A stretch of DNA of 64,000 nt from Linderina pennispora (lineage: Eukaryota > Kickxellomycota > Kickxellomycetes > Kickxellales > Kickxellaceae). Within the stretch, counting starts at the first letter, position 1, and each line of letters opens with the position of its first letter. Shown here piece after piece: positions 1 through 12,808 of the stretch. Below the pieces are notes generated by a model. It worked only from the letters and a program-made list of their open reading frames with translations. It ran no database searches and was not told the DNA's origin. The translations under genes were made by a program, and so were the position numbers. The DNA lies in contig NW_024468260.1 of the NCBI RefSeq assembly GCF_002104995.1, forward strand, positions 124,001 to 188,000, in the 5' to 3' direction.

Positions 1-2
1 CG

Positions 3-1249
3 CTCTACTGGATGCGTGTCATCCTCGCCTCCAACCGCGGCACGCTGATGGAGTTCGGTATCACTCCCATCATCACCTCGGGCATGATCATGCAGCTGCT
101 TGCTGGCGCCCAGATCATCGAGGTCGACTATTCGCTGCGCGAGGACCGCGCCCTGTTCTCGGGCGCGCAGAAGCTGTTTGCCATGCTGATCACGTTCGGC
201 TCTGCCACAGTGGCCGTGATGACCGGCCAGTACGGCGACCCCAAGAGCCTCGGTGCCGGTATCTGCCTGCTCCTGATCATCCAGCTGTTTGTGGCCGGCG
301 TGATCGTGATTCTGCTTGACGAGATGCTGCAGAAGGGCTACGGTCTGGGCTCGGGCATCAACCTGTTCATTGCGACCAACATCTGCGAGGACATTGTGTG
401 GAAGTCGCTGTCGCCGCTGACGGTGAACAACGGCAAGGGCCCCGAGTTCGAGGGCGCCATCATTGCCTTCTTCCACCTGCTGTTTGTGCGCTCCAACAAG
501 TTCAAGGCCGTGTGGGAGGCCGTTTACGCGCTCGACCCTGCCGAACCTGACGAACCTGATCGCCACCGCGCTGGTGTTTGCCGTGGTCATCTACCTGCAG
601 GGCTTCCGCGTCGAGATCCCCGTCAAGTCGGCACGGTTCCGCGGCCACCGCGCGTCGTTCCCGATCAAGCTGTTCTACACGTCCAACATGCCGATCATGC
701 TCCAGTCGGCGCTCGCGTCGAACGTGTTCATGATCTCGCAGCTCCTGTACCGCCGGTTCCCCGACAACCTCCTTGTGCGCCTGTTTGGTGTCTGGGAGCC
801 GTACCAGGGCTCGTCGCAGTTCTTCCCCACCTCGGGCATCGCCTACTACATGACGCCGCCGCGCTCGGCCGTCAGCACGCTCAAGGACCCGATCCACTTT
901 GCCCTGTATGTGACGTACATGCTGACGGCCTGCGCGCTGCTGTCGCGCACCTGGCTCGATGTGTCTGGCTCGGGACCGCGCGACGTTGCGCGTGAGCTGC
1001 GCGAGCAGCAGACGGTGATCGCCGGCTACCGCGACACGTCGATGTACAAGGAGCTGAAGCGCATCATCCCGACCTGCTGCTGTGGTCGGTGGTGTGATCA
1101 TTGGTATTCTGTCGATCTCGGCTGATCTGCTTGGCGCCATTGGCTCGGGCACCGGTATTCTGCTGGCCGTCACCATCATCTACAACTACTTTGAGACCTT
1201 TGCGAAGGAGCAGGCCGAGCTTGGCGGTCTGGGTGTTGGCGGCATGTAA
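3..1249 (+). CDS. SEC61: Sec61 translocon alpha subunit, 5'-truncated by window edge, two frameshifts
   Basis: This is the pore-forming alpha subunit of the ER Sec61 translocon, which passes or inserts nascent secretory and membrane proteins. The reading frame is already open at the window edge and lacks roughly the first 60 residues of the family's 470-480. Family blocks are clear: [18 protein letters not shown], then [40 protein letters not shown], and a C-terminus ending [18 protein letters not shown]. Reading these in one protein requires dropping one base near 528 and one near 1075, so the frame changes twice. The gene is essential in yeast, so assembly error is likelier than a pseudogene. 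The taa stop is at 1247-1249, and the next gene is convergent 52 bp away. Confidence 0.93.
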
Positions 1250-1300
1250 AAACAGCCCCCTCTATCTTTTTTATTAGCAACTTGAATAAGAAGCACTCTT

Positions 1301-1857
1301 TCATTTGGAAGCCTTGAGTGTGGACGGAGCATAGGCAGTCTTGAGCGACGGAGTCAGGCCAAACTCGAAAAACAGCTGCGCGATGACTGCGTTGTGATGC
1401 ACCATATGGTGAACGCAGAACCAGAGCTCCCTGCCCACAGTCGACATGAGCGCAACCTCGCTGCCGCTGCTCATGACGTCGACAACCTCAATGGCCTCGC
1501 CTGCCTCCACCCCCTGCTTCCTCAGGCCCTCCGCACACGCCACCGCCTGGCGGATCGCCTCCAGGCCGGCCTGGACATCGCTCTCGGTGGACACATTGCG
1601 GATGCGCTGGGCGTAGTTGACGCTCATGGTGTCCGCGTTGCAGCCGCTGTCTGTCGAGGCATTAGGAGGAGAGTGCAGTGGAACAGCAGGTTGAAGTGAT
1701 CCAGAATGTGGCGGACGTGCTTGCCTATCGTGCTGCCAGGCAGTGCTGACGAGTCGCGCGTGTATGTGGAAGCGTCGAGTCCATGGATGGTCTGTGTGAG
1801 CTGCGCCAGTGTGGTGGTTGCGCTGTCAAAGAGCTGGTCCGTTGTGTTGGAGTCCAT
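1301..1857 (-). CDS. DinB-like four-helix protein, one frameshift
   Basis: A protein of about 185 residues resembling the DinB/YfiT-like helical-bundle superfamily, whose members often bind metal through histidines. The N-terminal part has GKHVRHILDHFNLLF and the C-terminal part has ELWFCVHHMVHHNAVIAQLF, with the histidine-rich helices that mark the family. The ATG at 1857 opens the first frame and the second frame runs to the stop at 1301. Joining them needs one missing base (or two extra) near 1670, between LLFH and the Asn/Ala/Ser-rich linker preceding SVNYAQRIRN. Substrate and function are unknown. It converges on the SEC61 3' end. Confidence 0.7.
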
Positions 1858-2238
1858 GGCGAAGGAAAAGCAATAGGCGAAATGGTGTCAAGGGTTTGGA
1901 TAAAGGAGAAAAGAGAAGAGGTGGTCGCAGACCTTGCAGACAAGGCTAGGTGTGGTGGTGGGGAAAAGGATTGGCCGAACCTCCAGAAACAAACAAGCGC
2001 ACATAGTCTTTTCTCTCTCACTCTTGCTCACGAGGGCGTGCCTCGTCAATGCTCAGGTGCTCTTTTAAACAGCGCCTTGCTTCCCCTGAAAAGGCGCTCT
2101 ATTTCCAAAAAAGGGGGCAGGAGGTGGACTCTGCATTGATCCCATACGCCCAGGCCCCGTGCTGTCAAGCACTTGCATGAGCCACTGCAGTTCACTCTCT
2201 CACGTCGCTCAGGCCTCTCTCGCATTCAAATATTTGCC
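1858..2238. other. intergenic, divergent 5' regions
   Basis: Spacer between the 5' ends of the DinB-like gene (minus) and the small coiled-coil gene (plus). It has pyrimidine-rich stretches but no clear TATA element, RNA gene or conserved ORF. Confidence 0.5.
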
Positions 2239-2575
2239 ATGTCTACCAAACACACAACAACAGTCGAAGATGCACACACAGACATTCGCGAGCACGCGCA
2301 GGCCATCATCGGTGACCTGGGCTCGCTCGCACACGAGTCCTCCGGCGGCAATGAGGTGCGCGACAACCTAGCAAAGGCAGCAAAGCTGACCTGTGTCCCT
2401 GGACGCGTCAATCAGGGACGTGCAGCAGGCACTGGCGACTGCGCAGGGGAACATCTCGCGGCTGGCAGAGAAAGTCGATGAGGCGAACGAGCAGTGGCGG
2501 GCGCTGGCGAAGACCACGGATATCGTCAAAATCTCAACCGGGCAGCTGGGTGGTGACACATTTCCGCACCACTGA
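2239..2575 (+). CDS. small coiled-coil protein, function unknown, one frameshift
   Basis: A protein of about 110 residues starting at the ATG at 2239 (MSTKHTTTVEDAHTD). The first frame ends in NLAKAAKLT and a second frame one base along continues as VSLDASIRDVQQALATAQG, so one extra base near 2392 is implied. The C-terminal half is a predicted amphipathic coiled coil (NISRLAEKVDEANEQWRALA). Size and helicity resemble small subunits of complexes such as BLOC-1/BORC or DASH, but I recognise no family-specific motif and do not assign one. It lies 120 bp upstream of TAH18 on the same strand. Confidence 0.5.
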
Positions 2576-2697
2576 AGCTCTACTTCACCTGCAGCCTGTG
2601 CATAATCTTGCTGATATTTTTTTTTCTCTCGTTTTTGGGTCTGCATTCCACTTTTGCCTTTTTTGCAATTCAATTTTGGGCAGTTTTCTCTCTCGAC

Positions 2698-4448
<1,751 letters not shown>

Positions 4449-4506
4449 GCTATAGACGCGTTTATACATATCAGGACCATCCTTTCCATCCAACAATACA
4501 CCGGTG

Positions 4507-5599
4507 TCACCATACGTAGTCCTCGTAGTCGTCCGAAGACTCCTCCTCGTGCAGAATGTCCCGCTCATCCGATGAGTAATAGAACTTCTCGACTATACAG
4601 TTGCTGTGCTCTTTAGTACACGCTTCGTACAACATTGTGGGCACCATCTAGCCATGCACTTACCTTCGCTATTAAAGTCTGGCTCATCAGGGTAGTCGTT
4701 CGTGTAGTAGTCTTCGGCATTCGAGTCCTCGTCATCGTCATTCCCATCGTCGCTCTCTCTGTTGTTGACAAACTCCTCTGCGTCGTCAATCCACAGCACC
4801 GATCCCACATTCCCGGTCCTCAGCACATTCGGATCGAGTCCCGCCGGGTGGTTCTTCAGGATATAGTAAAAGTCGTACACGTACTCGGGCTTTGTCTGAT
4901 TAAACGACAGGTAGTCGCGTACCATCGGCAGTAGCTGCTCCATGATCGCCTCCTCCTTTGTCGTCGCTTCACTTGTATCCATCGGCGTGCCTAGCGATCC
5001 AGATGGCTTAGCAGGCCGCGTTTCCATGATATCGTCTTCATTGATTGCATCAAACATATTGATATCGCTGGTCTTCTCCAGGTCCTGCTGCCGCAAACAC
5101 CTGTGGGATCCCGTAGTCCTCCGACTGGTGCGGCGTCTGCGGAATGTCGCTCAGAAGCTTGATCCGCCGCTTCCCAAGCACCCGCAGCTTCGGCTGCTTC
5201 CCAGTTGCTGCCAGGATCTTCCGCTGCGCCTTAGCGCTCTCCCTCTGGGCCTCTTCCGCTGCCTGCCGCCGCCTCTTCCTTTTGCTCTTTGGAGAGCTGA
5301 ATTAGCCGGCTGCTTAGTGCCTTTTGCTCCTCGGGGTCGGCAAATTGCGCCTCGGATATCGTCTCTCCCAGCTGGAAGTATAGTGGCGAGCCACCTGGTG
5401 CTGAGGCCGGCGCCGGTGTGCTGTGACGGGAGTCAGGTCGGTCCGTGGTCCTGCCGAATAGGTCAACGCTGCTGGCAACGCGCTTGCGCAGGTGCTGGTC
5501 GATGACTAGGGCGCCCATCGGCTGCTGGTCGCGCGGCCGCTTGACGCGCAGGATCGTTACTGACTGCTTGCCACCAAGTGCCGGCTGCGAGTACTGCAT
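4507..5599 (-). CDS. IWR1: RNA polymerase II nuclear import factor Iwr1/SLC7A6OS, one intron, two frameshifts
   Basis: Iwr1 binds assembled RNA polymerase II and carries it into the nucleus. The N-terminus has the family's VTILRVKRPRDQQPM block, and the C-terminal half has PEYVYDFYYIL followed by the acidic Iwr1 signature DSNAEDYYTNDYPDEPDFNSE. The frame then meets a canonical 71-bp intron (4593-4663, gtaagt...tgtatag, with tactaaag as likely branch site) and resumes as EKFYYSSDERDILHEEE, ending at the tga at 4507. Single extra bases are implied near 5094 and 5270; dropping them restores a continuous Lys/Arg-rich middle. The ATG is at 5599. It faces the acyltransferase gene divergently. Confidence 0.85.
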
Positions 5600-6153
5600 T
5601 TTGTTGTGCTGAATTGCGGTGGGTTTAAATAGAAAAGTAAGTCAAATTCAAGCTCTTAAATAGAGAGAACCGAGACGTGACGTATCAACTTTTTTTTTTC
5701 CTCTTGGTGATCAAAAGTAACATCAAAGCGTGGATTAACGGATTCGGACCATTGGATGTGCCGAAAATGAGCCAGTCACTGGACGATGGCACACCAGCTC
5801 TCTTTCCAGCCTGACAAATACTTGCAGATATGGTGTGAGCGCAAAGAGAGGCCATTAAAATACTTGATTGGTGGCCCAAGGCTAATATATTACCTGCACC
5901 AGCTGTCTGACAAGCATATATATCAACGAAATGCTCCTCTTTTCCCAAAGCACAAAATCACCCATGTATATACTGCTGGCCAATGCCACTCACTAGTCGC
6001 ATCCACCCCGACAGCCACATATACACGAGCAATACACCCATTTTATCTGTGCCAGATTGTTAATAGCAGCGGACATTCACATATAGCAGCTTGCTTGAGT
6101 CTTTTTGCAGACTAGTTAGGTTTATTCCAGAGCCGTCATGTTCGTTTTTCAAC
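5600..6153. other. intergenic, divergent promoter region of IWR1 and acyltransferase
   Basis: A 554-bp AT-rich spacer between two divergent genes. It contains a T10 tract at about 5689-5698 and several tata-like strings (for example near 5885 and 5921). No ORF here has recognisable homology. Confidence 0.4.
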
Positions 6154-7591
6154 ATGTATCCCTTTGCTAACACGGTCAAGTCCCAGACCTTCAGGCTTAC
6201 CTCATTTGATGCTATAGTATCGCATATTAACACGTCATTTGTAGCGTTCTACAAGAACAACACCTCCGATGGCGAGGACTTTGCCTCTGATGATATCATT
6301 ACAGCAGCCTTTTACAAGGCACTTGTCCATTTCCCAATCATGGCAGGGGAGCTGGTTCAGCGGAATGACGGTAGGTTCGAGATTGTGGTCGACAAACCCA
6401 AGCTCAATATGCCCAACTACCGCATGTCGATAACAGACGATGTCCATTTTGGCCCTGTACAATCTGCGAAATTCAGCCCCCCTGCCTGGCCAAAGGGCCT
6501 GGCAACTGCTGGCGCCATTGCGGTCGCAAATCCCCAGTCTAACCAGCTCCATCTCATGCATGCCCATGTCGTGCGCTTCAAGGAAAACAGTGGCGCTGCT
6601 TTCTTTGTCAACATTACCCACGTTGTTGGCGATGCATCCTGCTGTAGAGCATTTGTGCAGGTCTGGGCCAACTACATGCGTGAACTAAAAATAGGCAGGG
6701 CAGCCGTTAAACTGCCGCTTCTCTTTGGCCGTGCGGTCTTCCAAAAGTGCATCCCATCTGAGCGCATGCCCCTGGATGATATGGCCCACGCATTCCTTAC
6801 TCAGCCTAATCCCAAGGCTGAGAAGTTTGCTCGGCTCTCTTCTAATGACTGCAGCATGCTGGTTTTGAAAAGATACAACAGCATTGTGACCGTCGCAGTG
6901 GGCTATTCAGAGTAGATAGAGCCAAGCTGAATGCACTCGTGGACAGGGTGAATGATGCTATGCCCGAGGGAGTTCGACTATCAGCTAACGATGTCTTGAC
7001 TACACTGATCTCAAAGTCACTTGCTCAGGCAATTAGGGATACTTCACGCGGTTCTTCTTCAGCTTCTGGCAGCAGCAACGTTCTTGACATGCAAAATGTG
7101 GGTTCCCTTGCGATGTTCGCCAGCGTTTGGGAATACCCATCACATACATGGGGAATGTGCTATATCAGATTTTAACATACAACTCCATTGAGCAAGCAGA
7201 ATCGCCGATCACTCCCAAATCAATTGCTGAAATGGCTGTAAATCGCGCGCTGCACTTGGTGCTGCAACAGCACCGCTTATCACGCAGCTATACGACACGC
7301 TTGAAGCTGATCCTACTCGCTTCACACGCCCGCTGATAGTGGACAATATGTTTAAGAACACTTTCACGATCTCCAACCAAAGCCGTGTTCCACTCTATAC
7401 ACCTGATTTCGGCCACTGGATGCCCGAGTTTGTATCCTTGAGCCCCGAATTCCAGCTGGGATGTGATATGCATTATACCTGTGCACCCTCCTAGCAACGA
7501 CCTCCATGTCGCCTTTGCCGAGTCAGAGGCGGTCCTTGGACATGTCTGCATGAACAAGGCATGGGCAAGCATTGCTGAGACAGTGTACTGA
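6154..7591 (+). CDS. BAHD/transferase-family O-acyltransferase, several frameshifts
   Basis: A member of the CoA-dependent BAHD-like transferase family (PF02458 type), which transfers acyl groups from CoA thioesters to alcohols or amines. The catalytic HxxxD motif is visible in NITHVVGDASCCRAF at about residue 155, and the second family motif DFGWG appears as DFGHW near the C-terminus (about 7409). The N-terminal block FDAIVSHINTSFVAFYKN is also typical. After residue about 250 the frame is broken near 6905, 7112, 7247 and 7467. The first three need a missing base and the last an extra base. The corrected protein ends MNKAWASIAETVY with the tga at 7589-7591. Substrate is unknown. Several breaks of mixed sign make a real pseudogene somewhat more plausible here than for TAH18. 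Confidence 0.8.
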
Positions 7592-7932
7592 GCAAGCAAT
7601 TGCCGTCTCTTGCAAGCTGTACAGCAGAGATATTTCGCCGCCAGTCATCTTTCCGGACTAGCCTTTTCCTCTATTTTCCCTAGCAATACATATCTCGTTT
7701 CTGATTGACTAGTGGTGCAAGAAGGCATGTATCTTCCACCAGCGATAATATCCAGAGTTGCTGTGCTGGTTATTGTGCATTTGGCAGTTGTTCCAGCACC
7801 GCCCAAAACCATGCAACTCGAGCCTTCGCACAAAAAAAGCGTGCAGTAAATCATAACATGTGTTCTCCCTGCAGCACCAGTGGATTTTTTTTGCGTTCAT
7901 TCTACCACCTACCATCTAATATATTCTAGCTT

Positions 7933-9863
7933 ATGTGGCGAGCAAGGTCGTTCTATCTGGCGCTTCTAGTTGCACGCGTCGCATTCTCGGTGCTCCCGGC
8001 GTATATCCACCCAGATGAGCTATTTCAGGCGCCAGAGGTTGCGGCCAACGACATATTTGGGCTAGAGGCAGTGCGAACATGGGAGTTTGACCCACAGGCG
8101 CCGATCCGGTCCAGCGTGCCAATCTACATATACGCAGGATTTCCGATGCTGCTGGTCAAGATCGCACAGCGGATGCTGCTTGCTCTGTTTGGGTACCGGC
8201 TCGAGCTGACATCGCAGCTGCTGTTCTGCGCGCCGCGGGTATTCATGGCCCTCCTGTCGTTTCTGGTCGATGCCAGCATCTATGACACCCTGAAGCGGCT
8301 GAATCCCACAGCGCGAATGACCCCGACGATGATTCTGGTTGCGAGCTCGTACTGCCTTGCAGTCTTCCACACGCATACGTTTTCCAACTCGTTTGCGTCG
8401 ATTGTCCTGGCGTTGTGCTTCAATCTGCTGGCGCGGATTGAGCAGGCATGCGTGCCTACAGCAAGTTCGTCCCAAGCTGAGCTGGCCACACACGGGCAGC
8501 TGATAAAGCTGTCCATCCTCTTCGGGGTTTGCGTGGCACTGGGCACCTTTGGACACATTGCCTTTGCGGCATTCGCGCTGCCGCTCTGCCTGGTATGCGC
8601 CGCGATACTGGTAAATGCAGTGTGGACTGACACAGTCGGTTTGCGGTGTGCGCTCGGTGCTTTTTCGGGGGTTGCGGTTGGCGGAATTGGATCGCTCTTG
8701 GCAATTACTCTAGCGGACTCTGTGTACTTTGGATTGCTAAAGGTGGGTGCTACCGGTGTATCGGGATCACTGACATGCACACTGCTGAACAACCTATCGT
8801 ACAACACGAAGAAAGACAACCTGGCCGAACATGGGATCCACCCGTGGTACTTGCACGCGACAACGTCGATGCCAACGTTGTTTGGGCCGCTGTACATCCT
8901 GGCCATAGCCAAGCTGTGGGCATTTGCAAAGTCGTCAGCAGCCAGAGCGGAGACGAGCTACACCTCGGCTGCAGCTGCATTATCAGTTGTAGTTGGGGTC
9001 GGAGCCATGTCGATGGTGCCGCACCAAGAACCACGGTTCCTGCTGCCAGCATTCACTGGAATGGTGCTTTGCACTTGGCGCTGGCATCGGCTGGCGCCTG
9101 ATTACTTTTGGATCCTATGGCTAGTATTCAATGTGTTGCTGAGCATTGGCTATGGCGTGGTGCACCAGTCAGGCGTCGTACCGATGCTCGATTACTTATC
9201 ACGGACATCGGTGGCCCGATCAGCAGTTTGTACAATGGCGGCCAGGGATAGCCATGGTGCATTGTGCGCGGCTTCACCGGCAGCTGCAGGCGACCAGCGG
9301 ATGACTACCAGGGTACTCATCTTTGCGACATACATGGCCCCTAGGCACTTGCTCGTACAGCCAGAGCAAAAGGACCAGTGGCAGGCCCGCATCGAACTGA
9401 TCGATCTTGTATCGGTTACCGACAAGCAGGTTCCAAGATATGCTGCGTAGCTCAGTACAGGTAGATCACCCGACAGCCACACTATCTGCTGCAGAAGGAC
9501 CCCATGCATTCAAGCAAACATCGCCAGGGGTGTTTGAAAGGTAGGTTGAACCTGTGCATTGTCACTTGTGCGAATTACTGGACCCAATAGTTGAAATAGC
9601 CCATGACTGCTGCGTGCGCTAACAACACAGGACTTTGTCTCTTCTCTGCCTTTTTCGCTTGAATCCATCTGGAAAATAGGACGCTTCTGGTGATGCCGGC
9701 ATCCGCAGACATCGAGCGGGTACAGCCCAGCGGTAGCACGGGATACAAGCTCATGCCTCTCAAGAGCTTTGCACCACATGTGAATTTTGACCACATTGGG
9801 GAGATACTGCAGCGGCCTCTGGCACGGTCCAAGCTGGACATGTACCTGGTTGTCGCCTCATAG
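7933..9863 (+). CDS. SMP3: GPI mannosyltransferase 4 (Smp3/PIGZ), one intron, one frameshift
   Basis: Smp3 adds the fourth mannose to the GPI anchor in the ER, using dolichol-phosphate mannose. The N-terminus has the luminal YIHPDELFQAPEV motif shared by GPI mannosyltransferases, followed by a multi-pass hydrophobic protein and the Smp3-type block NLAEHGIHPWYLHATTSMP. The main frame stops at 9450, but a frame one base along continues as LRSSVQVDHPTATLSAAEG to 9540. A phase-matched 139-bp intron (9541-9679, gtaggt...aaaatag, with gctaac upstream) then leads to TLLVMPASADIERVQPSG and a C-terminus ending HVNFDHIGEIL...DMYLVVAS, stop 9861-9863. The break near 9430 is one extra base, or less likely a 31-nt gt-ag segment (9430-9460). 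Confidence 0.88.
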
Positions 9864-11178
9864 AGCCGTGTGGAAGAAAAATATATATCCGTGTCTGGAC
9901 GTCAGAGCTTACAGTGCGGATGTGCATCGATAAAGGGCTGCAAATCTGCAATTTTGCTTTTGCGCAAAAGGAAAGAGGCTGTTCGCGATCTTCTTTATGG
10001 CCGTGCGCCTTTGCAGGACATGCAAATGCTCATCTGACAGCTGCTGGCAATGGCTCCGGCCATGCCGCCGATGCCCTTCTCAGAAGAGAGCGGCAAACAC
10101 AGCACTCTGGTATGTGGAGCCAGCGGCAGGTCGGGAAAAGTGCCGTACTGCGTCGCGGGGGCCAGGCTCTAAATCAGCGAGAACCCTCTCGCTCTTTCCC
10201 AAAGCAGCTCCTGCCAAAGACTAGTCCATGCACTACAGTTCATGAGCACCTCGAGTCTGTGCGATTGACAAGAGGGACGCACCACTCCTCATCCTTGCAT
10301 CCTGCCCCGATTTTCAGCTTTCTTTCAATACTACCGGCTTGGCAATGGGCATTCATGCAGCTCGGGGCAAGGCTGCAAATCAGCTTACAGCCCTCTTCGC
10401 ACGATGGTGCTCAAGCGCGGATGGGTTGCAACATGGGAAGGGCAATTGGCGTTCCTCGAAGTGCAATTTTTTTGGTTTCCAGGACAGCCTGGGGGACATG
10501 CGTGGAGATCTACAACTGGGAATATCCCAACCACACAAGGATCAGCTACATGTGTGGTTCCAACTCTCCTTTCGCAACCACCGTTGGCCAAAGAGATATG
10601 CTGCATGACAATGGGGAGAGAGCAGGGAAAGTGACTGGAATGCCTGCGCACTGCACCAACTGACCCAGCCAGGCTCCCCTTTGTCCGCCACAGTGAATGC
10701 CCAGGCTGGCAACCACCATGGTGCGTGCTGGGGGATCATGGCTGCATGCATGTCTTTACAAAGAACGGCTTTCGTGGCGAATGCGAATTCTTAACAGTGA
10801 TCTGCCCGCCATACTACACCACACAGCACAGCCGCTAGCCGAGCCCTCGGTTTCCGGATATCCAACGCCGCATGCTCTAGAGAAGAACAAAGTGCGCTGC
10901 TAAGTTGCACGGTGGCTATCGCTGCGGGTGATTGGCAAATGTGTGGGAGGCTGAAAGCGCATTTTCGCCCAGCAACAACCAACCTTGCGATAGCCTGTGC
11001 AGAAAAATAGGGCGCATGTTGGCCAGCTCCGAGCGCAATCCTGGGTGGGGTGGGGTTTAGGGCAAGAGAAAATGCTTCTGAACAGACCGACAATCCCTAA
11101 TTAAAAAATAACTCACAGCTTGCAACCCCCTCATGCCAGGGAACACGCGGTGAAAAAGGGGGCTACGGTCAGGGCAGG

Positions 11179-11186
11179 TATATAAA
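11179..11186 (+). promoter_or_regulatory. TATA box, S28 peptidase promoter (distal)
   Basis: A perfect tatataaa lies 213 bp upstream of the peptidase ATG, followed by an A/C-rich leader. Confidence 0.5.
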
Positions 11187-11287
11187 GGCATTTGCCAGGC
11201 GGTAGACATTAACTACCCTTCATCATTCACACATCGCCACCCTCTATCACAACAAACAAACCACAAAAACAGAGTCCGAGCGGCAAC

Positions 11288-11297
11288 ATATATAAAT
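11288..11297 (+). promoter_or_regulatory. TATA-like element, S28 peptidase promoter (proximal)
   Basis: The string atatataaat lies about 100 bp upstream of the ATG. Two TATA elements suggest two transcription start clusters; which one is used cannot be told from sequence. Confidence 0.4.
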
Positions 11298-11398
11298 ACC
11301 GTCGTTGACCCTTTATCACTGTATTGCTTCTGTCTATACGCCTCTCCTTGCTAAATACCCAGAGCGCCTTCCCTTTTTGCTCTGCACCTCCCACACTA

Positions 11399-12808
11399 AT
11401 GCGCCTCTCTCTCTCTATCCTTGTCGGCCTGGCTGTGTCTGGGCAATGTCAGAGCACTTTGAGCATACCTTCATCATCAACAGTTTACAAGTTCACTCAG
11501 CCTGTTGACCACTTTGGTGCAAACAACAGCCAGTGGCAGCAGCAGTACCTTATCAATGCAACATTCTACAGGCCAGGCGGCCCTGTATATATGATCACTC
11601 CCGGCGAATCCACACTGGCAACATACTACACCGATCGCACGTTTGTCAACGATCTGGCACGTGTGACTAATGGGGTGGTTCTGGCAATTGAGCACCGGTA
11701 CTACGGGTCCTCGTACCCGATGCCTGACCTTTCAGGCGCCAGCCTCAAGTATATGACACCCGAGAACGCTCTCGAGGATTTTGCATCGATCCTGCGTCTG
11801 GTCAAGACCGACCCCAGCCGGATCTTCCCGGTGCCGGTGAGCGCAAACTCGACGATTATCACAGCCGGAGGCTCGTACTCTGGGGCGATCGCTGCATGGA
11901 TGCGTGCAAAGTACCCGCAGCTGGTCAAAGGCGCCTGGGCATCGTCGGCGCTGATCAAGGCGCAGTACGAGCTCTACAGCTACGACCAGATGGCCGGCAA
12001 GCGCCTAAATGACATTGGTTGCGGACCCAGGTTTGCGGAGGCAGTCAAGGAGGTCGACAAGATCCTGTACTCCGGCAATGACACGGCAGTCAAACTGATT
12101 GAAGATAAATTCGGCACTCCCCATCTGACTCCCCGTGACTTTGGCGGCCTTGTAGGCGGCCTCACCACGATCATCGGGATGAACCCTGTTTTCGAGGGCT
12201 TCAACCAGTACAAGTCGCTGGTCTGCGACCACTTCGATGGCACGCGCTCCGATATTGATGCTTATGCACGTGCGTTCCAGGACTGGGTCAAATTTCTTGG
12301 CTTCACGTTCAGTGACCTCAACGCGATAGCGAACACAAGCTTCAACGTGGGCAACTATTCTCTGGGCCAGAATTCACGGGTATGGTTCTGGCAGTCGTGC
12401 ACATGGTTCGGCAACTGGCAAGTCGCTCCCCCTCGCAGAACGCACCTGACCCCGTACCGCTCGCGACTTACGGATCTCGACTATTTCCAGCCGCCCTGCC
12501 AGGCCAAATTTGGCAGTCAGGTCAAAATCCCAGTTGACGTGAAGGGATATAACAAGAAGTGGTTCAACATTCTCAAGGGCGTCAAGAACATCCTGTATAC
12601 TGTCGGCTCATATGACGTCTGGCGCGAGACAACGGCTGGCGCTGAGTACAGCTATGTGCTTCCCAACACAACCAGCTCGCCGATCATTGTCATCGAGGGG
12701 GCGACGCACGCCCAGGACCTGGCCAGTAACAGGCTCAACGATATCGACTCGGTGAAGTGGGCCCGTGCATTTGGCACGGCGCAAGTCAAAAAGTGGATAA
12801 TGTCATGA
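11399..12808 (+). CDS. secreted serine carboxypeptidase, family S28 (PRCP/DPP7-like)
   Basis: A 469-residue S28 peptidase, a family that cleaves after proline from either end of peptides in lysosomes/vacuoles or outside the cell. The ATG at 11399 gives a classic signal peptide (MRLSLSILVGLAVSGQCQS). The mature start QPVDHFGANNSQWQQQYLIN, then EHRYYGSSYP, is diagnostic of S28. The nucleophile is Ser159 in GGSYSG. The probable acid residue lies in GSYDVWRE and the His in EGATHAQDL near the C-terminus. Several N-x-S/T sites fit a glycosylated secreted enzyme. The open frame extends 25 codons upstream without an ATG, so 11399 is the natural start. The gene is intact and intronless. Confidence 0.93.
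   Translation: MRLSLSILVGLAVSGQCQSTLSIPSSSTVYKFTQPVDHFGANNSQWQQQYLINATFYRPGGPVYMITPGESTLATYYTDRTFVNDLARVTNGVVLAIEHRYYGSSYPMPDLSGASLKYMTPENALEDFASILRLVKTDPSRIFPVPVSANSTIITAGGSYSGAIAAWMRAKYPQLVKGAWASSALIKAQYELYSYDQMAGKRLNDIGCGPRFAEAVKEVDKILYSGNDTAVKLIEDKFGTPHLTPRDFGGLVGGLTTIIGMNPVFEGFNQYKSLVCDHFDGTRSDIDAYARAFQDWVKFLGFTFSDLNAIANTSFNVGNYSLGQNSRVWFWQSCTWFGNWQVAPPRRTHLTPYRSRLTDLDYFQPPCQAKFGSQVKIPVDVKGYNKKWFNILKGVKNILYTVGSYDVWRETTAGAEYSYVLPNTTSSPIIVIEGATHAQDLASNRLNDIDSVKWARAFGTAQVKKWIMS

Larger units (their letters stand above)
9864..11398. other. intergenic 1.5 kb upstream of S28 peptidase
   Basis: No gene can be supported. An open frame of 249 codons at 9914-10663 has no recognisable domain and irregular composition. 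The right end is the promoter of the S28 peptidase, with two TATA elements and a CA-rich leader. Confidence 0.5.

Noticed and set aside
9914-10663. 249-codon ORF, with a vaguely P-loop-like string (GASGRSGK) in another frame near 10120
   Set aside because: No single frame carries a continuous ATPase signature, composition is erratic, and no AAA or kinase motif follows. It was left as intergenic.
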